Shown piece by piece: positions 24,051 through 36,700 of a stretch of 64,000 bases of DNA. The position numbers and the translations under genes were made by a program. The stretch is from Erythrophleum ivorense (taxonomy: Eukaryota > Streptophyta > Magnoliopsida > Fabales > Fabaceae), in assembly GCA_026724425.1 (NCBI GenBank), contig JAIUCV010000103.1, forward strand, positions 3,194,936-3,258,935. The letters run 5' to 3'. A model generated the notes under the pieces. That model worked only from the letters and a program-made list of their open reading frames with translations. It had not been told where the DNA came from and made no database searches. The stretch's first letter is position 1. Every line of letters starts with the position of its first letter.

Positions 24051-27000
24051 ACCAATTACCATAGTGGTTGCCATTGATTTGGCATTTTGCATTTTAGCCT
24101 TAGTGAGCAGATTTGAAATATATTTCCTTTGAGTCAGAAGAATACCTCCTTCATTGGTTATATGAATTTGCATACCCAAGGAGCAATTGAGAGATCCTCG
24201 GTCTTTGAGATCAAAGGTTTGTCTGATCATATATACAAGCTGTTGAATGGCAGATTTAGAAGATCTAATGATTATAATATCATCCACGTATACATGTGCA
24301 AGTAATGTGGAGGTGTGAGTGGTTTTGATAAAGAGAGGATTATCACACTTAGCAGGATGAAACCCAAAACCTTTGAGAGTACCTCTTGATTTGTCAAACC
24401 AGGCACCAGGAGCTTGCTTGAGACCAAGAGAGCTTTCTTGAGTCTGCACACTGGTGTTCTGTCATGAACCTTAAAGGCAGTTGATTAAACCATATATACC
24501 TCCTCACTGAAGTCACCATTAAGGAATGCATTGTTCATGTCAATCTAATGAAGATGCCAACCTTTTGACAGAGCCAAGGTGAGTACTACCCTGATGGTTA
24601 TGTGTTTCACAACAAGTGAGAACGTTTCTATGAAGTCTAACCCATATTGTTGGTGAAAACCTTTAGCAATTAGGCAAGCTTTGTGCTTAAGTATGGAGCC
24701 ATTTGGATTTTGTTTCAGTATGAAAACCCATTTACATCCTACGGGTCTTTTGCTTGGTGGTAGTGGAACAAAAGCCTAAGTATTATTTCTGAGTAAAGCT
24801 TGGTGTTCCTCATCCGGAGCTTCTTTCCGCTGAGGCTGAGATAGAGCATATTTGACAGTTGTTGGTTTTGTGGAGGCTAAGTATACTTTTGGCTTAAAGT
24901 TGCCAGCTTTAGACATGATTATCATCTTATGAGAGTTGGAATGTTGTTAAGCAGCGGAAATAGGAGGTGCTGGCTGAGTACTTGCAATAGTATTTGTCAC
25001 ATATTGCAATAATGGTTCTTGTACAGGACTGTTGAAGGAGTTTTCATGACTAGATCGAGCATTAGGAGCGGATGTACGTGTTGGTGGAGAAGTTTTTGCG
25101 AGTTGAGGTATGGTAAGGTTTTTGTTTTCATTTGAGTGCAGGGTTGGGATTGTGGGAGTAGGAATCAGAGGAGATGAAATGAATGGAAGGTGAGGTAGGT
25201 ATTGTATTGATTTGGCAAGAAAGAAAGGACTTTTCATCAAATTGGATGTGTCCAGATAGGATAATCTCGTTTATAGTTGGGTCTAGGCATTTATAGCCCT
25301 TATGACTGGAGCTGCAACCCAGGAATATGGATTGTTTTGATCTGAAGACTAGTTTATGTTGGTTAAAAGGTCTTGTGTATGGGTAACAAGTACAATCAAA
25401 CACTGTCATAGATTTGTAGTCTGGACTTTTGCAAATAAGGTTTCAAATGGTGACTTGTTGGCAAGTATAGGAGGGGGGAGTCTATTTATGAGGCAGGTTG
25501 CAGTTCTAATTAAAGGTAAGGAAGAGTGGACTAGCAAGGTTAGCCCCATTTCCGCCAAATGCTCGTGTTTCCTCTTTGCCAACCCATTTTGTTCATGGGT
25601 ATGGGGGCAGTTGATTGTGTTGGATTCCACGGGAAGTTAGGTAGTTTGAGAAAGTTCTGTATTCAACCCCCAGTCAGTTTAAAGGGCTTTAGTTTTGGTT
25701 CCAAATTGTAACTCAACTGATGCTTTGAAGTGTTGAAAGATTCGGAATGCCTCATATTTATTTTTAAATATATAAACCCAGGTGTATCTGGTATAGGCAT
25801 CAAGAAAGTGGATGTAATATTGATAGCCAAAGGCTGATTTTATTAGAAAGGGACCCCAGATATCAGAACTAATCAGTTCGGGTGGTTGAGTATAATTAGT
25901 AATGGAATTTGAGAAAGGAGTTTACAGGACTTGCTTAAGCAACAAGATGAACAAAACTCATTGATGCTTTTGGAATCAACAGAAATTTTATTACTATTCA
26001 GTGTACATTTGACAACCTTTGGAGAGGCACGACCAAGTATGAGATGCAATCCCTTCTAGCAAAATTTGCTTGGTTTCCTATAATTCGACAAAGCAATGGT
26101 CAAGAAAAAATTCAAAAAAGGCATTGTAACCTTTTGCAATTTGTGAAACACTCGTTAAATTCTTTGTGATGTGTGGGACTCACGTAATTTTTTTACAAAT
26201 AGTGTAGAGTTAGGATTAAAAGGCAAGGGAAATTTTGAGAGCCCACGGTGTCTTATAGGAAGTCTAGTACCATTACCAACATGGACCTTTGCTCTCGGTT
26301 GCAAGTTGTCACCTTGGGGAGTCATATGGTTGGTGACACCTGAGTCAAGGTACCATTCTGGGTCATAAACTGTCTCTAATGTTGCAATGAAGGTTGCTGG
26401 GATTTGGTGCCTGAATTATTGTGTCGCTGGTTGTAATGAGAGGATGATAAAGCTAAATGTTGAGGTCCATATCAAACCTATGGTAGCATTTCCAAACTTC
26501 ATGATCAGGTTTCCTAAATAGCTGATAGTAAGGTCTGCTAGAGATGTTCCACTGAGTTCTTGCTCCCCAGGATATTCCTCTCTGTCCCCCTCTGCTAATG
26601 CCTACCCGTGGATTTTTGTTGTATGATCCTCTTCCTGCCATAGTGGTTCTTTGTGAATTTGAATCATAGTTATCTTTTCTTATTTGAGCATTTGGAAGAT
26701 TTGCAGTGATAGCATCTTATTCTTTCTTGTGTTTTTCAATTCTATTTTCTTGTGCCATCAAGAGCGCTTCAACTTCAGCCTCTGTGAAAGGCTCAATTCT
26801 AGAGGAAATTGAGGTAATGAAGCTATCATATTCAGCCAGTAATCCATGAAATATCACGTCAATTTGGTCAGAAACTATCATGGAGTAACCAACTGATGCA
26901 AGACTATCAATCAATTGTTTGATTTTCAGGAGATAATCATTTATAGACAAATCACCTTTCCTTGTGCTTCTCAATTGAGATTTGAACTGTTCTACCTTTG

Positions 27001-27325
27001 CCCGCATCTGTGAAGCAAAGAGGACTTCAATGCGTTCCTAAACTGATATTTTGTTGAGTGCCTCAATTTCCGATGAGGTAAATTCGGCTGGGATGTGGTC
27101 TGGACCGAAGATGAATTTTTGGAGATTATAGCCTTTGATTGTAGCCATAACCTGTTGTCTCGATGGCAGGAAATTACTATCCTCGAGTTTTGAGGGCAAC
27201 TGGATAGGCAAATGATTGTGCAGCGTGTTTAAGAGCCAACTTCGAACTAGAAAGAGTGCTTGATTGTGTTGCCATGGTGACACAGAATGATTAAAGCAGA
27301 TTGGAGAGGAAAATTCAGAGTTAAT

Positions 27326-27337
27326 GCTTTGATACCA
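27326..27337 (-). other. primer-binding site of copia element 1
   Basis: On the minus strand TGGTATCAAAGC directly follows the 5' LTR. It resembles the plant copia PBS TGGTATCAGAGC, complementary to initiator methionine tRNA, with one substitution. Confidence 0.8.
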
Positions 27338-27473
27338 CGAAAGAATTTATCGTAAAAAAGAAGAAATGCAGAGATGAAGCAAAGAGAATTTTCATATATC
27401 TTGAAGTGATGTAATATGTTAGTTGCACATTCAGTTTCTTTGTTATTTCAGTTGTTCCTGAATACTCGCTCCA
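27338..27473 (-). repeat. 5' LTR of copia element 1, internally deleted
   Basis: Lies directly next to the primer-binding site and aligns with 20899-21084 except for a deletion of about 50 bp in the middle. Its terminal dinucleotide next to the PBS is CG instead of TG, consistent with decay. Confidence 0.75.
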
Positions 27474-27780
27474 GTTTATAATATATAAATATAATGAAAT
27501 TTTTACAAGGAAAAAAATGTGTTCATAATACAGACAATTAAGCTGCCCTAATAAGTATAATTCGAAAAGGAAAAAAAGGAAGACATGAGAGCATGACTCT
27601 TGCAAAGAAACCAAAACCATGACATATATTATTGTATTGATTCTTATTCAAAAGATACAGAATACGTATGGCTATGAAACGAGATTGTTCCAAGCTAACG
27701 CTGAAGTTGGGACTGCTAGTACTACAACTCCCAACTTCATGTATTGTGGATTTAACTGATAAAAATCAAATATTCTGATT

Positions 27781-30700
27781 TCATTTCTCTTCATATCTGG
27801 CTTCCTCATCTTGTATCTCACCATATTTGACACTGCCGCCCTCTATTGCAACTTCAGATTCAGATATTTGTGGGATCCTCTGCACCTCATCCGATATGTC
27901 TAAAGAATGAGCCACTGACTGATCATCTGACACCTGTTCCTTCGGGACTGATGGCTTTGGGCGTCTGATGGCTTCAGCAGCCTCTGCCATTGCTATGGGA
28001 GGAGGCTGAGGAGGAACCCACGAACGTTGGACTGGCTGCTGACTGGATTGAGCACCATAAGATTCTGCATTATGCTCATATTCATTATCAATCTCTTGGA
28101 TTCTGACATTTTTCCTCAGCCACCACGGCATTGGGGTATCACCATTTGATTGAATGGTGCCTCGAGCCTTAGAAATCAAGTCCTCACCATTTGATCGAAT
28201 GGTGTCTTGAGCCTTAGAAATCAAGTCTTCACCATTTACTGGAGACCTATGCACTTCAGTATAGGTGTTTTGCACCTCCCAAGGCTAACCAGGAACAATT
28301 AGTCAGTTTCAAATGGGCGTTGAACCTTTGAGAAACGAATGTGAAGAAACATACATGTTTTCTAAATTTTCTCAAGGAATACCATGAGTGTTTAAGCTAT
28401 CTTATGGGTTTATTTGAAGCAACATCCATATGGCTCAAACCATTACATCTTTCAGATCAAATACATGATAACCTCCAGTTTAGCCAGGGTATCCTAACAC
28501 GTGCTAGGCATATAAATAATTTACTCTTTCAATTGCTTCAAGTCCTAATTCCTATCTCAGCTTAAATAGACTACAATATCCCTGGTGACTAATGCAATCA
28601 AGAGATATTTCAGATAAATAGAGGCAATCCGTTCACGGAATGGGAGCAGGTGGCCCTTCATCATCTAATATCACAAACTCAAGTGAATTTCCTTAGAAAA
28701 CAAGGATCTATCATCTATGCATGTCTATAGCCAAAATTAATTTAAATCTTTTAAACATCAGATAATTTTTGTCAATTGCATACAATTACATATTTCTTTA
28801 GGTTTAGATGTTATGATCATGCCATAATAGGAATTAGGAATGAAATTAACTACTAGATCAACTGTATTTTCCTTGATGGGGCATGTTATCATCACATGAC
28901 ATGTTCAGCTCAGACTGTCAGAATCTAGAAACCATCATGACCGGCATGATGCAAATTGATTTGTTGAAAGAAACTCTTTGAAAATGAACGAAAAATCATA
29001 AACCTAAAACATCTACAGAATGCAAAGCAAGATCAAGGAAATAAACCTTGCTTCCAGGTGTTAAGCGATGATTTGATGGCTGCTGATTAGGGTTGGTGGA
29101 TGAACCAATGATATCCTCCTGCATTGAAACCCAGTGTGATACAAAAGTAAACAGAGTCACAAACCACTTAAAGGCGCTCAACCCACTAAATCTAATATGA
29201 ACACCACACTTACAACTCCCATCACATATTGTTTATATCATTAAATGTCACTCCAAAAATTTATATTTATATTAAATCAATGAAGCAGAAATTAAGTGTG
29301 AAAAAGGTGTAAGCTTTTAGGTATGCAAAGTGCAAAATATATTCATCCCATACAGAAAGCATAAAGATTTACTCTGATATTAGAAGTCTCTTCTCTTTGG
29401 ACCATGGCCGTAATCTGCAAAACATAATTGTATGAATCAATCAAAATCTTTTGATGTATTAAGGAAAAGAGTTACTACTGCATAACAGTTGTATCCATTC
29501 CATCAAATATGAGGAAAATAGAAACAATTTATTAAAAGACTAACTTTTAGGCAATTATCAATGCTTAGGTACCAAACACTTTTAATTTACAACATGAGGA
29601 GCTGTGCATGAGAAAGTCTAAGTGCAACTTTCAAATCTTTTCTTCCTTACATAGTCCACATGACAAACAGCAATGATCTAGATGGTCAAAAAAAGAACAA
29701 AAAGACAAGACAGATCTCAAGCCAGCTAGCCTATTGGAGTGTATTCCACATGTTACTGAAGAAAGGAATGAAGATATAGAAGGAAGAGATGAAGAAAGAG
29801 CCAGCGATTTTATCGTTTATCTGTGCTCATTTTATTCCTCTGAAAAATCGAACATATATAGGCCAGAAACACCTGCAAAACTCCAAGGATCTGGCTGGGA
29901 TTACAGCAAAGGAAAATAAATAAATAAAATATTTACATTAAAGCTGAAATAACAGGAAGCTAAATAAGGCAAGAAAGAGTTGACTCCTCTAAAAACTGCA
30001 TAGAAAACATATGCTAAATAATGGAAATTCATGGGAATCTTCACTAAAAAACATGTGCCAAATAGGGGAGAATTAACAAATACCAACACTCCCCCTCAAG
30101 TTGAGGAATAGATATTAATCATTCCTAACTTGGATCTTAGCTCTTCAAACTGCTTCTTCCACATGAATCTTCAATTCATTAAACAATCTTTGCAACCAAA
30201 TTTCCTAACAAATTCCTCAAGAAAGTGCCTTATATTCCACTCGAGCACTACTTCTAGCCACCACAGACTATTTCTTGCTTTTCCATATGACCAAGTTACC
30301 CCAAACATAAGTGCAATAACATGTGGTAGATTTGCAATTAGTGATAGAGCTTACCCAATCTGTACAAAATAAACTTCAATATTCCTATTTGATCCTTTCT
30401 GGAAATAAATTCCATTCCCAAGTGTCATCTTCAAATATCTGAGTATCCGATATACTGCTTCAAGATGTTCTTCATTAGGGCTGTCCATGAATTGACTAAC
30501 CATGCTAACAAGGAAGCTTATATCAAGTCTTGTATGAAACAGATATATAAGCTTGCATACTATTAAGCTTGTATGAGACAGATATATAAGATTGTCAAAC
30601 CAGGCTTTAGGTGACTGCTTCAAGCTATATAAGGATTTCTTGGGCTTGCTCACTATTCAAGTATTGCTTCTTGCTTCAAACCCTGAGGCCATTTCCATGT

Positions 30701-33700
30701 ACACTTCTTCCAAATATCTATTCAAGAAAGCATTTTTGACATCAAGCTAATGAAGGGGCCAGTCAAGGTTAGCAGCAAATAACAAAAAGACCTTAACTAT
30801 GTTGAGTTTTGCTATTGGAGCAAAAGTTTATTGATAGTCAATACCATGAATTTGTGTGAACCTTTTGCTACCAGTCTTGCCTTGTAACGATTTATGCTCC
30901 CATCTAAGTTATATTTAATGGTAAAATTCATTTACAACCTAGAATTCTCTTGCCATCAGGTATTTCAATAATCATCCATGTCTTATTTTTCTCAAGTGCA
31001 ATCATTTCCTCCTAAATAGCCAACCTCCATTTGGGTTTCTCCAAAGCTCACAAGATATTCTGAGGGATGTTTTCATTAGCTATACAACCAGGAGACAAGT
31101 ATCATAGGTAACACAGTTGAAAATAGGATGCTTTATACATGATCTAACACCATTTCTCAATCCAATAGGCATTTCAAGATTTTCATCAGCGTTGAGTATA
31201 TTACCTGGACTTGGATCAAGTGGATTGTCCTACTTGAGATGTATACAAGTTCAAATTTCTTGAGTCTTCTTTCTTCTAGAGTACACTATGATTTCATTTT
31301 GTTCCCTTTGCTATGTGAAATCACTTGTATCCTTGGGTTGAGAAAAGTAAGGCTCGAGCTCAAGTTCACAATGGATATGTTCTCAAGTATTTAGCTAATG
31401 GGAGGAATATGGTTTGCGCTTGAAGTGATCTTAGGTTTAGGAAGGAATATAGGCTCATGTTCAGGCAAAAACTGCCCATACTTGTAAATTGTTTTGTTGG
31501 CTCTCCCCTTGAATGGGTACTTTTGGATATATGGCTGGTTTTCAAAAAAAGTTACATCCATGGTAGTAAAGAATTTTTTGAGAGGGGGAGAACAGCACCT
31601 ATAACCTTTTTTGGTTGAGAAGTATCCGAGGAATAGGCATTTAGTGAACTTTTGATTGAGCTTGTTTTTGTGGTAGATGTGAACAAAGGCCATATAGTCA
31701 AAGATTTTGGGTAGCAAAGTTGATATGATGTGATTGGTTGGGTATGTTTGCAAGAGTTTTTCAAAAGGGGTCTGAAATTGAAGGATTTTGAATGGCATTA
31801 TGTTGATAAGGTAAATGGTCGTAGGGATTGCCTTACCCCAAAAATATTTTGGAACATTTGAAGTCATCATGAGTGACCTAGCAACTTCAAGAAGGTGACA
31901 GTTTTTCCTTTTAGCTATCCCATTTTGTTATGGGGTGTTAACACAGGAATTTTGGTGAACAATTCCTTGACTAGTGAGGTATTCTCCAAGGGTAAGGTTA
32001 AAGTATTCTTTTGCATTGTCAAATCTGAGGACCGTAATTTTGGTTTGAAATTGAGTTTTATTAAAGTGTGGACATTTTTAAAGAGGGATGGGACTTCAGA
32101 TTTCTCATGCATAAAATAGACCCAAGTTCAACGATTGTGGTCATCAACTAAGGTTATGAACCATTTTACTCCTGTTATGTTTTTTATTTTGGTAGGGCCC
32201 AAGATATCACTATGTATGATTGAAAAAGGTTGAGATGTAGTAATAGTGATGGGTAGGATAAGAATTTTGAACATGTTTAAATAGTTAACATATTTTGCAC
32301 TAAAAATTCAAAGAATTTTTGTTGAAAAATTAAGGGAACAAGTGTTTCGTATATTGAGGATTGGGGTGACCCAATCTGTAGCGCCACAACATCATATTAG
32401 TATTACGAGTAACATTAAAAACTCTTTTCTCTTCCTTGTCTAGTGCTGTGAGCAAGTAGATATCTACACACTCCCTAGCATTGCCAATTGTCATTTTTGA
32501 CTCCAAATCCTAAAATTCACAACAACCACAATAAAAATTAGTAGCACACTTGAGTTCCTTGACCAATTTACTGGATATACAATAAATTATAAGTTAATTT
32601 TGGAACAAGCAAGACATTCTCCAATATCAATTGTACGCAGAACCAACAGCTTAGATAGAGTCCTATTAGCAATTTTTACCATTAATTCACCAGTGCAAGG
32701 TTTGTTATTATTGAGTAAGGATTTATTACGAGTGATATGATCCACAACCCCTGAATCCACTATCCAAGTGTTATTTTTCTGCACTTGTGATTTTAAAGCT
32801 GTGGGAAAGTTACCTGTCTAAGCAACAGCTTTAGCTCCCACCACATTGTCACTGGAAGGAATATTCTGTCCAGCAAACAATTTTTGGAGCAATTCCACTT
32901 GTTCTTGGCTAAACATGTTAATGATGTCCACTAGAGCCTTTTTCTTCGATGCTTGAAGTATACCCACATGGTTCTCCCCTTGGTTTTGGTTTCATTGTTG
33001 CTGGTTTTTCATGCAATTTCCAGCAAACTTCCTTGGTATGGCCTGTTTTGTGACAATGGTCACACCAAGGTTTGCCCACCTTCTTTTGCCAGTTGTCCTA
33101 GGTCTGATTTGAAGCGTCACATGCAGCTAAAGCTGAATGTTTAGCACTGTTTTGACCGTTCTTGGGTCCCAGCATCAGCTTCTTTCTGCTCTCCTCTCTT
33201 CTTGCTTCTGAAATTGTTTCTTGGGGCGAAGGAAATGGTTTTGTCGACATAATTCTCCCACAGACCTCTTCAAATTTGCCATTCAGCCCAAACAAAAATT
33301 TGTACGTGCATTCTCGTTCAACACTTTGTAATTTGCTGCATCAGTGCTGCAGCTCGAGGTGTAGGTCTCAAAGAGATCTAGTTGCTGCCAATATTTGTTC
33401 AAAAGGGAAGAACACTGAATTACAGTCATGTCCCCCTGCCTTAATCACGAAGAACACCCTCTATCTCAGACAACTCCACTGTGTTTTCACTTGTTGAATA
33501 GGTCTCCCAAGTGAGATCCCAAATTTCCTTGGCTGTTCTGCACAGAAGGAAATTTTCACCAATGTTTGTGGTCATTGAACTAATAAGACATGACATTATC
33601 ATGTCATTCTCAGAATTCCATACTTTGAACTTGGGGTCTTCTCTTGCTGGGGATGCAGAATCCCAGTAAGGTATTCCTTTTTGCCTTTGACAAATATCAA

Positions 33701-36700
33701 CATCATGACAGAACCTGATCACAGGCCGAGCTCGTTTAAAAAGGGCCAGGCTCATAAAAAATTTGCAAAATTTTGGGGCCAGACCCAGCCCACTACTGTT
33801 GGGAACAGTATCAGACCAAGCCTGGCCCACTTAAAAATGGGCCAAGCCCATCCAGGCCTTTAGAAAAAATAATTTTTTAAAATTTTTTATCTTTTCTTTA
33901 ATTTTAAATATTAGATATATCTATTTTATTGCTAGTTATGCTTACTTTTTTTTTGTTTTAAATACCAAATAGCCCCAAAAAAATATTGCAGGAAATTTAA
34001 ACCATTTAGAATACATATGAGATAATAAAACCTCTTAAGATGATAGTTTTTCCAATAATATTATTGATTGATAATTTATTTTATTTGAATTATAATTTAT
34101 TCCTAATAATATATTATGCAACAAGTAAGAGTTAAAAAAATAATAATCATATATGTTATATAATTCTTTTTACTTATATCTATAGTTATAAATAGTTTTT
34201 CTAATAATATTATTTATTAATAATATATAAAAAAATAATTATAATACAGATCAAGTTTAGGCTCAAGTCGGGCTTTATAAAAGCCCAAGCCTAACCCATT
34301 TTTATATTCGAGCTTTTTTTGGAGCTCATATCTATTTTTTTGGGCCAGGCGTATCGAACCAAGCAAGCTTTCTAGTCCATGATCAGGCCTAATCATGACT
34401 AACTGGCTCCAATATAAATAGTCTTGCCCAGTCATTTTGTGCCTTGTAATGAGGATAGGTGAGGTGTCAATGGCTCCATGAATGATTAGAGCTGTCACAG
34501 TTGAAGAAGAACTCATCTCCTCTGTATTCATGGCTGATTGTTGGCTGAATTTGGCCATTAGAAATTTCAGGCCTCTTAAGGCTCTGATACCTTGAAGAAA
34601 GGAATGAAGATAGAGAAGGAAGAGATGAAGAAAGAGCCAGAGATCATATTGTTTCTCTGTGCTTATTTTATTCCCCTGGAAAATCAAACATATATAGGCC
34701 AGAAACACCTATAAAACTCATAAGATCTGGCCGAGATTACAGCAACATAAAAAAGGAAATAAAATATTTACATCAAAGCAGAAATAACAGGAAGCTAAAA
34801 AAGGCAAGAAAGAGTTGACTCCTTTGGAAACCGCATAAAAAACATGTGCTAAATACTGGAAATCCATGGGAATCTCCATTAAAAAACACGTGCAAATAGG
34901 AGAGAATTAATAGATACCAACAGATACAATATACTAAGAGATATTTATTTTCAAAACTAACGAAGGAATTTGGGGGATGAAAGTTTGAACTTCTTGATCT
35001 TGAAGAGTCAATTATTCAGTAAGTAAAAGGAAGGGCAAAAAGACCAAAAGACAATGGCTTACCTCCGTATATGACTTTGGAGGAGAAGCAGTAGCTGCTT
35101 CAACAGAAGGAGGCGGTGATGAAGATCTCACTGCCAATAGCATTCATATTATATGTAAGATTCCAAAAATTACATAAAATTAGTTAAGATTTAATCACTG
35201 TATAACAACCTGAACGCATGTCATTCACCCCCTTGCCATTCACTTTTACTTGCTGTAAATATCAAAAAGAAGAAAGAAAATATATTAAAGTCTCCAAAAG
35301 ACAAGTGAAATGAATATAAAAGAAGTTGTGACTAAAATTATTAGAGAAACATTCTCCTTCAATGTGTGTGTGTGTGTGTCTAACCTTTGAGCTTGCTTGA
35401 GTGACTCGATAATCTTGCTCTGAAAGAGAGGCTCCACTTGAGGCTATTGTTTGTCCCATAGTTTGGCAGAAACAGAGGATAATCAATAAGAACTTAAAAT
35501 TGAGTAACTGTTAAAAATCTTCTGCATAAGTATGCTAGAATTTCTGACATGAAAAGCTACAAATTTTCATTTTCAGGAGGTCTCAAAACATGAAATGAAA
35601 ATGGAATGCAAGGGGGTTAAGAGCTTCCTGGCAAAGCTTATCAAGCTAGACATCCAGATAGAATAGTTAAATTGCAAAGTTTGTGAAAGCATCTGGGTCA
35701 CCATGCATAAGCCAAAACATTCACCCATGATACAATGACATGCATTTTTAACAAATACACAAGGGCTATTGGCAAGTCATAAACTAAACGTTTTATAAAA
35801 TAAATATAGCATGATCAAACTGCTTATTATAGCCTGATAGATTAGATAACAATTTCCAAGTACCTTCCAATCTTTTTATTGCAGTAGTCATTAACTTCAT
35901 TTGCTGTACTTGCTCATCTAAATGGCTCACAAATTCCTCAAAGTATCTCCTCTCTGCATAGTATAAAATCAGATGCAGCAGCAATTGAAGTTACTACTCA
36001 GAACAAAGGATGTCAAGCATAAGTGGGGGCCCCCAAAAAAAAAATCTACAAAATTTTATAGTGCACAATTGAGGTTATACCAAACTGATGTTAAGCATAA
36101 GTGGGGACCCCCAAAAAAAAAAATCTACAAAATTTTATGGCGCACAATTGAAGTAATACTAAACTGACCTTCACTTTTTGAAGTCAGCATTTCCTGGCTT
36201 ACTTTTGCCATTTCTGCAGCTGCAGCTGCGGCTGCTTTTGCAGCCTGTGCAGCTTCTTCTGTCAACGTTGGTTTTGAGTCTGTTCTCTTCAACTGGTCAT
36301 CTTCAGCTTCTAAGACAACCTTGCGTATCCAAGATTTTAACCGAGGAAGAATGGAATTCTAAAACATGGAGTAGGCTTTCCCATTGTTAAGTGTGGCTCA
36401 AACCACAATGTACTAAAGCTTATGCATATAGCAAGACATTAAATAAGGTAAAACCGACGATATGGATGCAATAACAAATTGAACATGGCACTGCAAGATG
36501 CCCTTTATATGTTAGAATACCAGCACAGAAGGCATCATACAAAGAGGTCAGCAGTATATACCTTAATTAGTACAGCCGTACCAGCACCTGAAGCGGCTAG
36601 TAATCCAACGGCAACAAGGGCATGGGACCAGTGAAATCTGGAGGGAGATAAGGTTCTTGATGTGGTGGTACCAATAGAAACAGATGCACCAGGTTGCAAA

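Larger units (their letters stand above)
20899..27473 (-). mobile_element. decayed Ty1/copia LTR retrotransposon (element 1)
   Basis: Domains read on the minus strand in copia order. Gag is at about 27283-26453, with stops near 27040 and 26715 and a CCHC knuckle that has lost cysteines. The protease DSG motif is at about 26370-26340, integrase at 26150-25130, reverse transcriptase with an intact YVDD at 24449-24048, and RNase H at about 21800-21130. The 5' LTR is 27338-27473, followed by a primer-binding site; the 3' LTR is 20899-21084. Flanking GTTCA (20894-20898) and GTTTA (27474-27478) fit a 5-bp target duplication with one change. Many stops and frameshifts make it non-autonomous. A separate 2.25-kb insertion interrupts it. 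The 5' LTR begins about 300 bp past the PEX14 stop, in the same direction. Confidence 0.88.
29757..34922 (-). mobile_element. Ty1/copia retrotransposon (element 2) inside PEX14 intron 9
   Basis: Both LTRs are present (34593-34922, 29757-30088; about 330 bp), both bounded by TG..CA. PBS GGTATCAGAGC is at 34591-34581 and the polypurine tract AGGGGGAG at 30096-30089. Flanks GTTAC (29752-29756) and GATAC (34923-34927) fit a 5-bp target duplication with one mismatch. Minus-strand order: gag (about 34560 to 33440, interrupted), CCHC knuckle CDHCHKTGHTKEVC (about 33070-33030), protease with WIVDSG (about 32765), integrase (about 32400-31390), polymerase and RNase H (about 31380-30100). All frames carry stops or shifts. 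The polymerase lacks the stretch with the YxDD catalytic box. Same transcriptional direction as PEX14. Confidence 0.93.
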
